Notes: generated from the sequence alone by a model not told the origin. A stretch of 64,000 bases of DNA from Streptomyces sp. XD-27 (GCF_030553055.1 NZ_CP130713.1:496001-560000); one strand, 5' to 3'. Positions 8,628 through 17,230 are shown, numbered from the stretch's first letter. Numbers and translations: made by a program.

Positions 8628-9767
8628 GTGAGGGCCCCGAGCGTGGGGCGCACCGCCGTCGGACGCTGGTGCCTGCGCCGCCTGCAGCTCCTGCCCGTCG
8701 CCCTGCTCGTCGGAGGTGTCCTCTTCGACTACAACACTTCCGGGCACGTGAGCGGAGAGGCCTTCTACACAGCCGCGCCGATGACGGCCGCCGCACTGCT
8801 GTCGCTGCGCGCGACGATCCTGGCGGGCATCGGTGCCTGTGCCGCCGACATCGCGCTCCTCACCCACTTCGGCTTCATGGGGAAACCGGGTGGGCAGAGC
8901 GAGCTGGCGGCGGTCGTGACCGTCTCGGCCTTCGCCATCGTCCTCAACCGCCTCATGTACTACAGCAATGTGCGCCTGCAGTCCGCGCGCAGAATCGCCC
9001 TCGCCGTGCAGCGCGCCGTGCTGCCGCGGTTGCCGCCCTCGATCGGGTCCCTGCGCGTCGCCGTGCGCTACCGGGCAGCCGTGAAGGACGCGCAGATCGG
9101 TGGCGACCTGTACAGCGCGCAGGACACCCCGTACGGCGTACGCTGCCTGGTCGGCGATGTCCGGGGCAAGGGCATGGGCGCGGTCAAGGTGGTGGACGTG
9201 GCCATGGGGGTGTTCCGGGAGGCCGCCGAGGAGGAACCCACGCTCTGCGGGATCGCCGCCAGGCTGGAGCGGGCGCTGGTTCGGGAGAAGGAACGGCGGA
9301 CGGGCCCCGAGCGGACCGAGGGGTTCGTCACCGGCGTTCTCGTCGAGATCCCGCACCGCGGCGACGAACTGCGGCTGGTCAACCGCGGCCACCCCGCGCC
9401 TCTGCTGCTGCACGCCGGCCAGGTGCGCAGCGCGGAACCGTCCCGGCCGGCCCTCCCCCTGGGACTGGCGGAGCTGGGCGCCGACCAGGACCGGACCGAC
9501 ACGGTGCCCTTCCCCCCAGGGGCGACTCTCCTGCTGTACACCGACGGGCTGAACGAGGCGCGGAACCGGGCCGGGGACTTCTACGACCCGGCGGCCGGGC
9601 TCGCCGGACTGGCCGGGCGCGGCCTTCCCGGACCGGACGCGCTGCTCGACGGCCTGCTCACCGAGGTGAGCAGGCACACCGGCGGCCGCATCACCGATGA
9701 CATGGCGCTGCTCGCGGTCACCCGGATGACAGGCCCGGGGCGGGTGCCGTCTCCAGGTGCGCCTTGA
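8628..9767 (+). CDS. Membrane-anchored SpoIIE-type PP2C phosphatase
   Basis: A 379-residue protein starting at GTG with GGAG 8 nt upstream. The N-terminal third carries about three hydrophobic segments (roughly 18-34, 43-72, 86-105), so it is membrane-inserted. The PP2C domain (about 125-365) shows GGDLYS, GDVRGKGMGAV, LLLYTDGLNEAR and the final ITDDMALLAV, which supply the metal-binding aspartates. There is no GAF, PAS or kinase domain. Such short Streptomyces phosphatases are thought to act on anti-sigma-factor antagonists, but the partner is not encoded nearby. Its 3' end overlaps the convergent SRPBCC gene by 50 bp. Confidence 0.82.
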   Translation: MRAPSVGRTAVGRWCLRRLQLLPVALLVGGVLFDYNTSGHVSGEAFYTAAPMTAAALLSLRATILAGIGACAADIALLTHFGFMGKPGGQSELAAVVTVSAFAIVLNRLMYYSNVRLQSARRIALAVQRAVLPRLPPSIGSLRVAVRYRAAVKDAQIGGDLYSAQDTPYGVRCLVGDVRGKGMGAVKVVDVAMGVFREAAEEEPTLCGIAARLERALVREKERRTGPERTEGFVTGVLVEIPHRGDELRLVNRGHPAPLLLHAGQVRSAEPSRPALPLGLAELGADQDRTDTVPFPPGATLLLYTDGLNEARNRAGDFYDPAAGLAGLAGRGLPGPDALLDGLLTEVSRHTGGRITDDMALLAVTRMTGPGRVPSPGAP

Positions 9768-10224
9768 GGCGGTGCAGCGTGGTGGTGATGTTGGCGTTGT
9801 TGGTGCCGGCACGGTCGCGGACGCCGGTGACCAGGATGGCGACGGGGACGAACCACAGCGGTACCCGCAGCCAGGTGGTCTCGGTGACGGTGCAGCCGTC
9901 GGCGGTGGGCTCGATGTCGTACTGCCAGCGGGAGATGGGGATGCCGAGCGCCGCCGCCACCTCGTAGGCGAAGCGCCGGCCGGGGTCGGCGTCCGTGACG
10001 CGGCAGGTGGTGGACCAGCGGCGCAGGCCGTTGCGGTTGTAGCCGCGGAAGCGGGCGCCGACCGCCGGGGCCTCGGCGCCGCCCAGCCAGCGGGCGCGGT
10101 GGGCCTCCTCGGCGAAGCGGATCATGGTGGGAGGGTCGCTGATGACGCGGTACGTCTCGGCCGGGGTCGCCCGGATGTCCACCGTGCCGGCGGCAGCGGG
10201 GTCCGGGAAGCGGGGTATGCCCAT
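9718..10224 (-). CDS. SRPBCC (START-like) family protein
   Basis: A 168-residue protein. It opens with a short tail and the START-type pattern TVDIRATPAETYRVISDP, then a beta-rich middle with FRGYNRNGLRRWSTTCRV and a long C-terminal helix. The fold encloses a hydrophobic cavity, and members serve as cyclases, aromatases or lipid-binding proteins; nothing here points to one activity. The gene is 22 bp downstream of the WYL regulator on the same strand, so the two are probably co-transcribed. The ATG at 10224 is the only start that matches the domain edge. Confidence 0.75.
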   Translation of the reverse strand: MGIPRFPDPAAAGTVDIRATPAETYRVISDPPTMIRFAEEAHRARWLGGAEAPAVGARFRGYNRNGLRRWSTTCRVTDADPGRRFAYEVAAALGIPISRWQYDIEPTADGCTVTETTWLRVPLWFVPVAILVTGVRDRAGTNNANITTTLHRLKAHLETAPAPGLSSG

Positions 10225-10246
10225 CGGTGCGTCTCCTCCACTGATG

Positions 10247-11317
10247 TCATCTGGTGCGATCGTCGACGGCACCATAGTCCGGGACAGACCGCAGAGGGGA
10301 CAGGCCGCGCGCCGACGGGGCCTCGTCACCGGCCGGGGCCTCGTCGACGGAGCCCTCGTCACCGGCGGAGCCGTACACCGCGGTGATCTCCGCCGCCGCG
10401 CGTGCCATCTCACGCCGGGCCTCCGGCGGGTCCAGGACCTCCGCGTCGGGGCCGAACTGGAGCAGCTGGCGGACCGCCCTGAGCACCGGGTACACCAGCT
10501 CCGCCGACGCCCACTCCCCCTCGGGCACGGGCTGGTCGGCCAGGTGCGGCCGGGTGATGCGGACGAAGAGGTCCAGCCGGGTGGCACGGACGCGGACCCG
10601 GACCCGTACGCCGCCGGAGCGCTGCTCCACCTGTGCGCGCAACGCCTCCCAGGCGTCGGCCAGTTCCACCCCGTCCCGGCGCCGTACGGGCGCGTCGGTG
10701 ACCGTCGCCGCGGCCACCCGGTCGGCCCGGAACAGCCGGGGCGTGCCGGCGCGGTCCGCGACCAGGTACCAGGTGCCCGCCTTGGCCACCAGCCCGTACG
10801 GATCGACGGTGTAGGTGCGCGGCGTGGTCCGGCCGCCGTGCCGGTAGCGGATCCGCAGTCGGCGGTCGGTGAAGACGGCGGTGTGCAGCACGTCAAGATC
10901 GGCCTCGGGGCGCGGCCCGGCCAGCCAGCCGACCGGGTCGACGAGGATGCGGCGGCTGGTGAGTTCGGCGGTGGGGCGGTGCGGGGCGGGCAGCGCGGCC
11001 ATGACCTTGCGCAGCGCGGAGCCCAGCGCCCCGTCGAGGCCGAGCGCGCTGTGCGCGCCCTGCGCGGCGAGTACGAACAGGGCCCGCGCCTCGTCACTGG
11101 TCAGCCCGGTGACGTCGGTGCGGAAGCCGGGGAGCAGGGCGATCCCGCCGTGCCTGCCGCGTTCGGCGTAGACCGGGACCCCGGCCGCCGACAGCGACTC
11201 GACGTCGCGGTAGATGGTGCGGGCCGAGACCTCCAGCCGCTGGGCGAGCTCGGCGGCCGGGACCCGGCCGCGGGTCTGGAGGAGCAGCAGGATCGAGAGC
11301 AGGCGATCGGATTTCAC
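10247..11317 (-). CDS. HTH/WYL-domain transcriptional regulator (YafY type)
   Basis: A 356-residue regulator. An N-terminal DeoR-like winged HTH (about 1-60: RLLSILLLLQTRGRVPAAEL, then VSARTIYRDVESL) is followed by a WYL ligand-sensing domain (about 140-220: RLRIRYRHG, TYTVDPYGLV, WYLVADR) and a C-terminal WCX extension. The tail is acidic and low complexity. The GTG at 11317 is the start matching family N-termini. It is divergent from the FAD oxidoreductase across 150 bp, so that gene is the obvious candidate target. A short inverted repeat (GCGGGA / TCCCGC at 11376-11393) in the gap could be an operator, but support is weak. Confidence 0.82.
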   Translation of the reverse strand: MKSDRLLSILLLLQTRGRVPAAELAQRLEVSARTIYRDVESLSAAGVPVYAERGRHGGIALLPGFRTDVTGLTSDEARALFVLAAQGAHSALGLDGALGSALRKVMAALPAPHRPTAELTSRRILVDPVGWLAGPRPEADLDVLHTAVFTDRRLRIRYRHGGRTTPRTYTVDPYGLVAKAGTWYLVADRAGTPRLFRADRVAAATVTDAPVRRRDGVELADAWEALRAQVEQRSGGVRVRVRVRATRLDLFVRITRPHLADQPVPEGEWASAELVYPVLRAVRQLLQFGPDAEVLDPPEARREMARAAAEITAVYGSAGDEGSVDEAPAGDEAPSARGLSPLRSVPDYGAVDDRTR

Positions 11318-11467
11318 CCGGCCAAGGATGCCGTGGAAGCGTCCGGGAAAACATGACGGCGGGTGTCCACTTAATGCGGGAATCTCCTCCCGCCAGGCCG
11401 CGTGGCGCGCTGCCGACAGGCGCCTTCGCCGCGCACCCGACCGCACGTAAGGGAAGAGACGTTGACC

Positions 11468-12904
11468 ATGCACGCACAGCCGCTCACCGCCGACCAGGGA
11501 CTCGCCGCCGACGCCCGGCGGCTGGCCGACCGGGTCCAGGGGCCGGTGTTCCTGCCCGGGGACGACGGGTACGACGCGGAGCGGTCCGGGTTCCAGACCG
11601 GGCTGCGTCACCTGCCCGCCGTGGTCGTCGGGGCGACCGGGGCGGAGGACGTGCGGGCCGCGGTGGCGTTCGCGCGGGACCACGGGCTGCCGGTGGGCGT
11701 GCAGGCGACGGGGCACGGGCTGGCCGCGGCCACCGAGGGCGGGGTGCTGGTCGACACCGGCCGGATGACCGGGGTGCGGGTCGACCCCGAGGCCCGCACC
11801 GCGTGGTTCGAGGCGGGAGTGCGTTGGGAGCGGGTCGTGCCGGAGGCGGCCCGGCACGGGCTGGCGCCGCTGAACGGCTCGGCCCCGCACGTGGGCGCGG
11901 TGTCGTACACCCTGGGCGGCGGGCTGGGGCTGCTGTCGCGCGAGTACGGCTACGCCGCGGACCATGTGCGCGCCATCGACGTCGTCACCGCCGACGGCGA
12001 ACTCCGGCACGTGACGGCGGACAGCGATCCGGAGCTGTTCTGGGCGCTGCGCGGCGGGCACGGCAGCTTCGGGGTCGTGACGGCCATGGAGGTGGACCTC
12101 TTCCCGGTGCCGCGGGTCTACGGCGGCGGCCTGGTCTTCGACACCGATCTGTTGCCCGAGGCGCTGGCGGCCTATCTGCGCTGGACGGAGACGGTGCCGG
12201 AGGAGCTGACCTCCTCGATCGGGCTGGTCCCGATGCCGGACCTGCCGATGGTGCCCGAGCCGCTCCGGGGGCGGCACATCGCGCACATCCGGATCGCGTA
12301 CACCGGCGATCCGGCGGAGGGCGAACGGCTCGTGGCCCCGCTGCGGGCCATCGGGCCGCGACTGGTGGACAGCCTGGCCGACATGCCGTACAGCGAGTCG
12401 GGCACCATCTACAACGACCCGACGCAGCCGCATCCGTACCGCGGCGACAACGCGCTGCTGAGCGAGCTCGGCCCGGACGCGGTCCGCGCCGTGCTGGACC
12501 TGGCCGGGCCGGGCGCGCCGGTCGGCTGCGTGGTGCAGGTGCGCCACCTGGGCGGCGCGCTCAGCCGCCCGCCGGCCGTGCCCAACGCGGTCGGGCACCG
12601 CGGCGCGCGCTTCCTGCTGAGCGTGCTGTCGCTGGCGGGGGACGGGCGGCGCGAGGAGGTCGGGGCCGTCCACCGGCGCGTTCTCGACGCGCTGGCGCCG
12701 TCGACGGTGGGCCGGTCGCTCAACTTCCTGTACGGCATCGGCGGCGAGGACGGGCAGGACGACGGTCAGGGCGGGCGGGTGCGGGGCGTGTACGAGCCCG
12801 CGGATCTGCGACGGCTGCGCGAGGTGAAGGCGGTCTACGACCCGGCCGAGACGTTCCGCCTCAACTACCGCCTGTCACCGGCTCGTTTGACTCCGGCTAT
12901 GTGA
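11468..12904 (+). CDS. FAD-binding (BBE-like) oxidoreductase
   Basis: A 478-residue flavoprotein of the vanillyl-alcohol/berberine-bridge (FAD_binding_4) group. The FAD domain spans about 45-215. TGHGLAAATEGGVLVDTGRM contains His83, the position usually linked covalently to FAD. SYTLGGGLGLLSREYG is the pyrophosphate-binding loop, and it lacks the cysteine that makes the linkage bicovalent. The C-terminal BBE element is recognisable as VKAVYDPAETFRLNY. The family oxidises sugars, alcohols or alkaloid-like substrates with O2; the substrate here is unknown. Control by the divergent WYL regulator is likely. The ATG at 11468 has a purine-rich GGAAGAG upstream. Confidence 0.83.
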   Translation: MHAQPLTADQGLAADARRLADRVQGPVFLPGDDGYDAERSGFQTGLRHLPAVVVGATGAEDVRAAVAFARDHGLPVGVQATGHGLAAATEGGVLVDTGRMTGVRVDPEARTAWFEAGVRWERVVPEAARHGLAPLNGSAPHVGAVSYTLGGGLGLLSREYGYAADHVRAIDVVTADGELRHVTADSDPELFWALRGGHGSFGVVTAMEVDLFPVPRVYGGGLVFDTDLLPEALAAYLRWTETVPEELTSSIGLVPMPDLPMVPEPLRGRHIAHIRIAYTGDPAEGERLVAPLRAIGPRLVDSLADMPYSESGTIYNDPTQPHPYRGDNALLSELGPDAVRAVLDLAGPGAPVGCVVQVRHLGGALSRPPAVPNAVGHRGARFLLSVLSLAGDGRREEVGAVHRRVLDALAPSTVGRSLNFLYGIGGEDGQDDGQGGRVRGVYEPADLRRLREVKAVYDPAETFRLNYRLSPARLTPAM

Positions 12905-13033
12905 AATTCCGCCGTTTCACTCTTGCCTTCTCTCATCATGCGCGCGTCAATGACATGGTCCCCACCCGACCGACCGTCAGGTGGGGGCGATGCGCGCCAC
13001 TCAGGCAACTCCCCCCACCTTGGAGGAAGCTCC

Positions 13034-13498
13034 ATGCGACGCAGCAAGCTCGGCATCGTGACGGCGACGGCCGCCCTGGCCACGGGCGCGATCGTCCTGG
13101 CGCCCACGGCCTCGGCGGTCGACCCGACGACCGCCACGGTCACCGCCGACTGCGGAAGTTACGGCTCGGGTACGGCGACCCTCACGGCCACACAGGACGG
13201 CACGGCGGCGACCATCACGCTGACCTCGTCCGCGGTCAAGGCCCCCGCGGCGGTGCCGGCGGGCTCGGTCGACTCCACCCTCACCCTGTCCAAGAACGGT
13301 TCCGGGACCACGACGTTCACCGGCAAGGACAACCCGGCGATGGAGACCGGCGACGACGTGACGACCGGACCGCTCAAGGGCACGGTGGCCGCCGGTGACA
13401 TCCTGGAGGCGAAGTCGCTGAAGCTGACGGTCTTCGGGGTGATCACCGTCAACTGCACGGCGACCTCGGCGCAGTCGCCGGGCCCGTTCACCTTCTGA
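13034..13498 (+). CDS. Small secreted protein of unknown function
   Basis: A 154-residue exported protein. The Sec signal peptide runs to about residue 28 (basic MRRSK, hydrophobic core, ASA cleavage site before VDPT). The mature part is Thr/Ser/Ala-rich and beta-strand-like. It has two cysteines, one near the mature N-terminus and one near the C-terminus, which could form a disulfide. GGAGGA precedes the ATG. I do not recognise the family. It stands alone with a strong terminator downstream, so it is probably a monocistronic secreted product. Confidence 0.7.
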   Translation: MRRSKLGIVTATAALATGAIVLAPTASAVDPTTATVTADCGSYGSGTATLTATQDGTAATITLTSSAVKAPAAVPAGSVDSTLTLSKNGSGTTTFTGKDNPAMETGDDVTTGPLKGTVAAGDILEAKSLKLTVFGVITVNCTATSAQSPGPFTF

Positions 13499-13521
13499 TC
13501 CCGACAGCGCGTGCACACGCC

Positions 13522-13559
13522 GGCGGGCCGGCGCCCTCGGTACGGGGCGCCGGCCCGCC
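13522..13559. terminator. Strong GC hairpin terminator
   Basis: A perfect 14-bp stem (GGCGGGCCGGCGCC pairing with its complement) encloses a 10-nt loop. It lies 24 bp after the secreted-protein stop and 64 bp before the convergent methyltransferase stop, so it could serve both strands. Confidence 0.8.
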
Positions 13560-13622
13560 GCAGCGGCCATGCGGGCGCGGGGCCGCGGTTCATCTACTGG
13601 GAGAGCAGATGAGCCGGGCGTC

Positions 13623-14792
13623 TCATACGGCCCAGGAGTCGGACGGCGTGTCCAGCCACGCTCGATGCCCGTCGGGAGTCACCGTCAGGCCGAACCGGGA
13701 GTGGTCCGGCTCACCGTGGCCGACCCACCAGCGGTGGGCCTCCTCCGCCTCATCCCATAGTCGTCGGGGGCCACCCTGCCAGACACGCGCCTCCGCTCCG
13801 TCGCGGAACATCACGCATGCCCACGAGCGGTCAGTCAGTCCGTAGAACCAGACAGGCCGTGCGCCGTCGCGCTTGTCGGCGACGACGTGGCAGCAGTCCG
13901 GAACGCGGAGACCCAGAGCGAACCGGTGGGCGTCGAACTTCGTCCTGACGAACTCCTCCTCCGTGATCTTCGTGGAGGTCTCGTCACCATCGGCCACGCT
14001 CCCCGGAACGTACTCGGCGTGCACCACAGGAGGGCGGCGCTGGGCTCGCAGCTTCATGAACTCCACAGGCCCGGTGAAGAGACCCGACGCCTGCTCACCG
14101 TCCGGCGAGACCGCAAGACGCGCGACGGCGTCCTGGTGACTGAAGTGCGTCCCCCAGGCGGCCACGATGACCCCACCCGACCGGGTCTGCTCCACCCACG
14201 CGAAGGAGATGGACCGCAGGCCGCACGTCGCGATGACCCGGTCGTACGGCGCGTCCTCGGGGTGGCCGCGGAATCCATCCCCATGGACCACCTGTGCGGG
14301 CAGGCCGAAGCGCTCCAGCGCGGCCCGCGCGGACGCCGCGACCGCTTCGTCCACTTCGACCGTGACCACGTTCGCCGAGCCGAGGCGGTGAGCGAGTAGT
14401 GCGGCGTTCCAACCCGTTCCCGTGCCGACTTCCAGCACGCGGCTGCCCGGCTGGACGTCCAGGTCGCGGAGCATGGAGAACACGACGCTGGGCATGGAGG
14501 CGGAACTGGTGGACTCGTCGCCCGGCTCCGTGCCGGAATGCTTGCCGTCGTCCCACTGGGTGACGATGGGGACGTTGGAGTCCGCGTATCCCTGCCACGC
14601 CGCCGGATCGCCGGCCTTGCTGACGGCGACGCTCCGGCCGGTCTCCATGTCGTGCGGCCAGATCAGGTCAGGCAGGAACGCGGAGCGGGGCACCGCCTCG
14701 TAAGTGGGCGCCCAGTCGGACGTCATTACCTCTGATTCGAGCAGGGAGCGGCCCAGCGCGGGCCGCTCCCCTTTCTGCTCATGCGACGCCAT
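13623..14792 (-). CDS. PIMT-like SAM-dependent methyltransferase
   Basis: A 389-residue protein of the protein-L-isoaspartate O-methyltransferase superfamily. SAM motif I is VLEVGTGTGWNAALLA (about 119-134). It is preceded by a Ser/Thr-rich STSSASMPSVV stretch, the equivalent of the PIMT substrate loop. A C-terminal extension of about 170 residues is not part of canonical PIMT. This long form occurs in Streptomyces in small RiPP-like or regulator-linked loci, often described as a peptide-maturation methyltransferase. No ATP-grasp or lanthionine synthetase gene is present here. It is last in a four-gene overlapping operon, and its ATG lies 14 bp inside the preceding gene. Confidence 0.72.
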   Translation of the reverse strand: MASHEQKGERPALGRSLLESEVMTSDWAPTYEAVPRSAFLPDLIWPHDMETGRSVAVSKAGDPAAWQGYADSNVPIVTQWDDGKHSGTEPGDESTSSASMPSVVFSMLRDLDVQPGSRVLEVGTGTGWNAALLAHRLGSANVVTVEVDEAVAASARAALERFGLPAQVVHGDGFRGHPEDAPYDRVIATCGLRSISFAWVEQTRSGGVIVAAWGTHFSHQDAVARLAVSPDGEQASGLFTGPVEFMKLRAQRRPPVVHAEYVPGSVADGDETSTKITEEEFVRTKFDAHRFALGLRVPDCCHVVADKRDGARPVWFYGLTDRSWACVMFRDGAEARVWQGGPRRLWDEAEEAHRWWVGHGEPDHSRFGLTVTPDGHRAWLDTPSDSWAV

Positions 14793-15222
14793 AAAGGGCC
14801 CCCAGAAGAACGCCGCACACCACAAGCGCCAGGACGAACAACGGACCCGCGAAGCGCCCCACGCGGGCCGGGACATGGCGTCTGACCGGCCGAGCGTGGG
14901 ACCGGGGCCGGTGCGGCCGAAGCCCAGGAGGGGCAGCGGGGACGACCAAGAGGGTCCTTGAGGCCGGGCGCGGCTCCTCGCTGGTGGCGCAGGGGTCGAC
15001 ACGCCAGTGTTGTTGTGTCGTCACGAGGAACTGATGGTGTGTCGGCTCGGCTTCCGTGTGGGCGATGGCCCATGCACCGATCGGCCGCGCGTCGTCGTCC
15101 ACCAGACCGGACTCCTGCCCGCAGCGGAGGCACTGCGCGCCGTAGATGCCCTCCGGCGCGCCCTCGGCGGTCTCGGGGCTCAGCACCCACTTGGCACCCT
15201 TCATGATCGCGGGCGCCGTCAC
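14779..15222 (-). CDS. DUF7848-like protein with C-terminal membrane helix
   Basis: A 147-residue protein. The N-terminal half resembles the short DUF7848 type, with a CLRCG pair, the WAIAHTEAEPTHHQF block and a single later cysteine (DPCATS), so a small zinc site is possible. A basic Pro/Arg-rich linker follows, and the last 25 residues form one membrane helix (FAGPLFVLALVVCGVLLG). The GTG at 15222 overlaps the previous stop (GTGA) and decides the start. It lies between another DUF7848-like gene and the methyltransferase, so translation of the series is coupled. Function is unknown. Confidence 0.6.
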   Translation of the reverse strand: MTAPAIMKGAKWVLSPETAEGAPEGIYGAQCLRCGQESGLVDDDARPIGAWAIAHTEAEPTHHQFLVTTQQHWRVDPCATSEEPRPASRTLLVVPAAPPGLRPHRPRSHARPVRRHVPARVGRFAGPLFVLALVVCGVLLGALYGVA

Positions 15223-15458
15223 AGCCACTTCCCCGGCTTGGCGAGGTAGGGCCTGGTGATGTGCTCCCGGTAGGTGAGGTGTTCGGGGTTGGCCTTGAGG
15301 TGCCGGGCGGCCCACGCGTGCGCCTCGTCCATGTCTTCGCTACGGGGTCCGACCGTGTGGCACGCCGTGCAGGTCATGGCGTACGTGTGCGGTTCGGCCT
15401 CCGGCCTGGTGTCCGGGGTGATCACGTATTCGCGGAACCGGTAGGTCTTGCGGGTCAC
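15219..15458 (-). CDS. Small DUF7848-like protein
   Basis: A 79-residue soluble protein with MTCTACHTVGP (two close cysteines) and the block DMDEAHAWAARHLKANPEHLTYREH, which resembles its downstream neighbour and other short Streptomyces proteins linked to Scr1 regulators. The GTG start overlaps the stop of the 52-aa gene, and its own stop overlaps the next start. No catalytic residues are evident beyond a possible zinc-binding Cys/His set. Confidence 0.6.
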   Translation of the reverse strand: MTRKTYRFREYVITPDTRPEAEPHTYAMTCTACHTVGPRSEDMDEAHAWAARHLKANPEHLTYREHITRPYLAKPGKWL

Positions 15459-15613
15459 TTCTTCTCACCTCGCGCCAGGTGGTCATGGATCTGGGCCCCG
15501 AGCTCGTCTGCGCGCTTCCGCAACTCCGCCAAGGTCGGGCGGTCGATGCTGTCTTGAACGTCGCCGGGCTGGGGCGGGGGCGTGGCCGGGGCGTTCGTGG
15601 TCTTACTGGTCAC
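15455..15613 (-). CDS. 52-residue hypothetical protein, first gene of operon
   Basis: A short reading frame from the GTG at 15613, preceded by GGAGAGGAG at good spacing, ending in a TGA that overlaps the next GTG. The product has a Pro/Thr-rich N-terminus and a helical, charged C-terminal half (TLAELRKRADELGAQIHDHL). The strong ribosome-binding site and exact GTGA coupling are the main evidence that it is real. It could be a small partner or, less likely, a peptide substrate of the methyltransferase; nothing in the sequence resembles a known precursor core. Confidence 0.55.
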   Translation of the reverse strand: MTSKTTNAPATPPPQPGDVQDSIDRPTLAELRKRADELGAQIHDHLARGEKK

Positions 15614-15720
15614 CGACCGCTCCTCTCCGTAGTGCTGCCACTACCAAGGAGGTTCAGCGTGGACTAGAGTCAGGGGCCGTTCAACCTGTCACTTGTGGAC
15701 GGAAGGACGGTGAACGCCCG

Positions 15721-16557
15721 TTGAATCGCAACGAGTTGAACCCGAACGCCTCCCCCCAGGCGGCCTACGGAGCGCGTTTACGCAGCCTGCGGGAAGCACG
15801 CGGCTGGACTCAAGACGATCTTGCCGAACGCGCAGAATATTCCAGTGTGCATGTTTCGGCCGTCGAAAATGGTCGGAAGCCTCCGACTCTCCGGTTCTCG
15901 CGTAACGTGGACCGCGTCTTCGGCCTTGAGGGCACAGCAGACTCGTTCGAGCGTGAGTACCGCGAGATCAAACACGGCAGCCTGCTGGAGGGCTTCCCGG
16001 AGTACGTCGGGTACGAGGGCCGGGCAGTAGAGATCCGGCTGTACAACATCGGGACCATCCCCGGCTTGTTGCAGACACCGGAGTACGCACGCGTGCTGGC
16101 GGACAGCCACGTGCGGCGGGGCGCCATCACGCCCGAACAAGCGGATGAACGCCTCGCGTTTCTGGCGGAGCGTCAGGCGGTGCTGGAGCGGCCTCGGCCA
16201 CCCATGGTGTTTGTGACCCTGGACGAAAGCTGTATCCGTCGGCCGGTTGGCGGCTCCACCGTCATGGACGCGCAGTTGGCGCGGCTGGTCGAGTTTGCCG
16301 ACCTGCCGAACACACTGTTGCAGGTGGCGCCGTACGAGATAGGGGAGCGCCGCACGTTTGACCTGCCCGTCAACCTCTTGACGTTGCCGGACCGGTCCCT
16401 GATTTACTACGCCGAATCTCAGGCTCAGGGAAACCTGGACCGGGAGATTACCTCCGTGGTGCCCGTGCTGACGGCATACCATCAGTTGCAGGCCGAAGCG
16501 TTGTCGCAGGCGGCATCCGTGGCCATGATCGAGCAGATACGAAAGGGCACCCCGTGA
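15721..16557 (+). CDS. Scr1-type XRE regulator with DUF5753 domain
   Basis: A 278-residue DNA-binding protein. The helix-turn-helix spans about residues 15-75 (ARLRSLREARGWTQDDLAERA, then SSVHVSAVENGRKPPT). The C-terminal DUF5753 domain begins near residue 90 and includes IPGLLQTPEYARVL. The start is unusual: no ATG or GTG is in frame near the HTH, so TTG at 15721 (or 15736) is the best choice. A leucine in the HTH is encoded by TTA (15778-15780), so translation should depend on the bldA tRNA. It overlaps the DUF397 gene by 4 bp. Such pairs are annotated as toxin-antitoxin-like or developmental regulators. Confidence 0.8.
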   Translation: MNRNELNPNASPQAAYGARLRSLREARGWTQDDLAERAEYSSVHVSAVENGRKPPTLRFSRNVDRVFGLEGTADSFEREYREIKHGSLLEGFPEYVGYEGRAVEIRLYNIGTIPGLLQTPEYARVLADSHVRRGAITPEQADERLAFLAERQAVLERPRPPMVFVTLDESCIRRPVGGSTVMDAQLARLVEFADLPNTLLQVAPYEIGERRTFDLPVNLLTLPDRSLIYYAESQAQGNLDREITSVVPVLTAYHQLQAEALSQAASVAMIEQIRKGTP

Positions 16558-16769
16558 CAACCGACTCCCCCCGCTGGTTCAAGTCCTCCTACAGCAACCC
16601 AGGGAACGGCGGCGACTGCGTCGAGGTCGCGGCAAACCTCGTCGCCTCCCGCGGCGTCGTCCCCGTCCGTGACAGCAAGGACCCCCACGGCCCGGCGCTC
16701 GTCTTCCCCGCCGAAACGTGGTCCGCGTTCGTGGCCGGAGTGAAGGCAGGAGACTTCCCCACTGCCTGA
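16554..16769 (+). CDS. DUF397 family protein
   Basis: A 71-residue protein with the DUF397 signature: WFKSSYSNPGNGGDCVEVA, then VPVRDSKDPHGPALVF and WSAFVAGVKAGDF. The GTG overlaps the regulator's stop (GTGA). DUF397 proteins nearly always follow an Scr1/DUF5753 regulator and are thought to bind or modulate it; the complex may act in development or as a toxin-antitoxin-like pair. A bidirectional terminator follows 9 bp after the stop. Confidence 0.85.
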   Translation: MTTDSPRWFKSSYSNPGNGGDCVEVAANLVASRGVVPVRDSKDPHGPALVFPAETWSAFVAGVKAGDFPTA

Positions 16770-16777
16770 TCAAAGCA

Positions 16778-16815
16778 GCCGTGCCCCGGCCGCATCACTG
16801 CGGCCGGGGCACGGC
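16778..16815. terminator. Bidirectional hairpin terminator
   Basis: A perfect 17-bp stem with a 4-nt loop between the DUF397 stop and the convergent small-lipoprotein stop. The size and position fit termination from both sides. Confidence 0.85.
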
Positions 16816-16836
16816 GAATCGGGCGCTTCCGGTCCG

Positions 16837-17106
16837 TCAGGGCACCTTGGGGAGGTCGACGTCCGGCGTCGGAATCGCGGGGGGCGTGGGCACCTTGTCG
16901 CCCATGACCTCCTTGGCGAGGCGCTGCAGCGTCTCGTCGTCGATGCCCTTGCAGGCGTCGGGCTTCTCCTTGCTGATGTTCCCGCTCTTGATCATGTCCG
17001 CCATGACCTTCTTGCAAGCGCTGACATCGCCCTCCGAGTCATCGCTGCAGGCGCTGAGCGACAGCACCAGAGCGGCAGCTACCGCTGCGATGGGCAGAGC
17101 ACGCAT
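16837..17106 (-). CDS. Small putative lipoprotein
   Basis: An 89-residue protein. The signal peptide MRALPIAAVAAALVLSLSAC ends in a lipobox, so Cys20 would be lipidated and exposed outside the membrane. The mature part has two more cysteines (SACKK and DACKG) that could pair, a helical segment and a Pro-rich tail. The ATG at 17106 has a G-rich Shine-Dalgarno; the upstream extension to 17163 lacks one. Family not recognised. It stands alone between terminators. Confidence 0.68.
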   Translation of the reverse strand: MRALPIAAVAAALVLSLSACSDDSEGDVSACKKVMADMIKSGNISKEKPDACKGIDDETLQRLAKEVMGDKVPTPPAIPTPDVDLPKVP

Positions 17107-17165
17107 AGGGTCCCCCTTGAATTGCTGTGTGCAGTGTGCGGGCGCACTGTACACGTAAAGCAAGC

Positions 17166-17193
17166 GCCCTGCCTCCCAACCGGGAGACAGGGC
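17166..17193 (-). terminator. Hairpin downstream of acyl-CoA dehydrogenase
   Basis: GCCCTG and CTCCC pair with GGGAG and CAGGGC around an AACC loop, with single unpaired bases. It lies 38 bp after the dehydrogenase stop in its direction of transcription. Confidence 0.65.
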
Positions 17194-17230
17194 CCTTGAT
17201 GTACGGACTCGTCGAGTTTCTCCCGCCGGA

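Noticed and set aside
11376..11393. Inverted repeat GCGGGA/TCCCGC as an operator of the WYL regulator
   Set aside because: Six-base arms of this composition arise often by chance at this GC content; no second copy was found.
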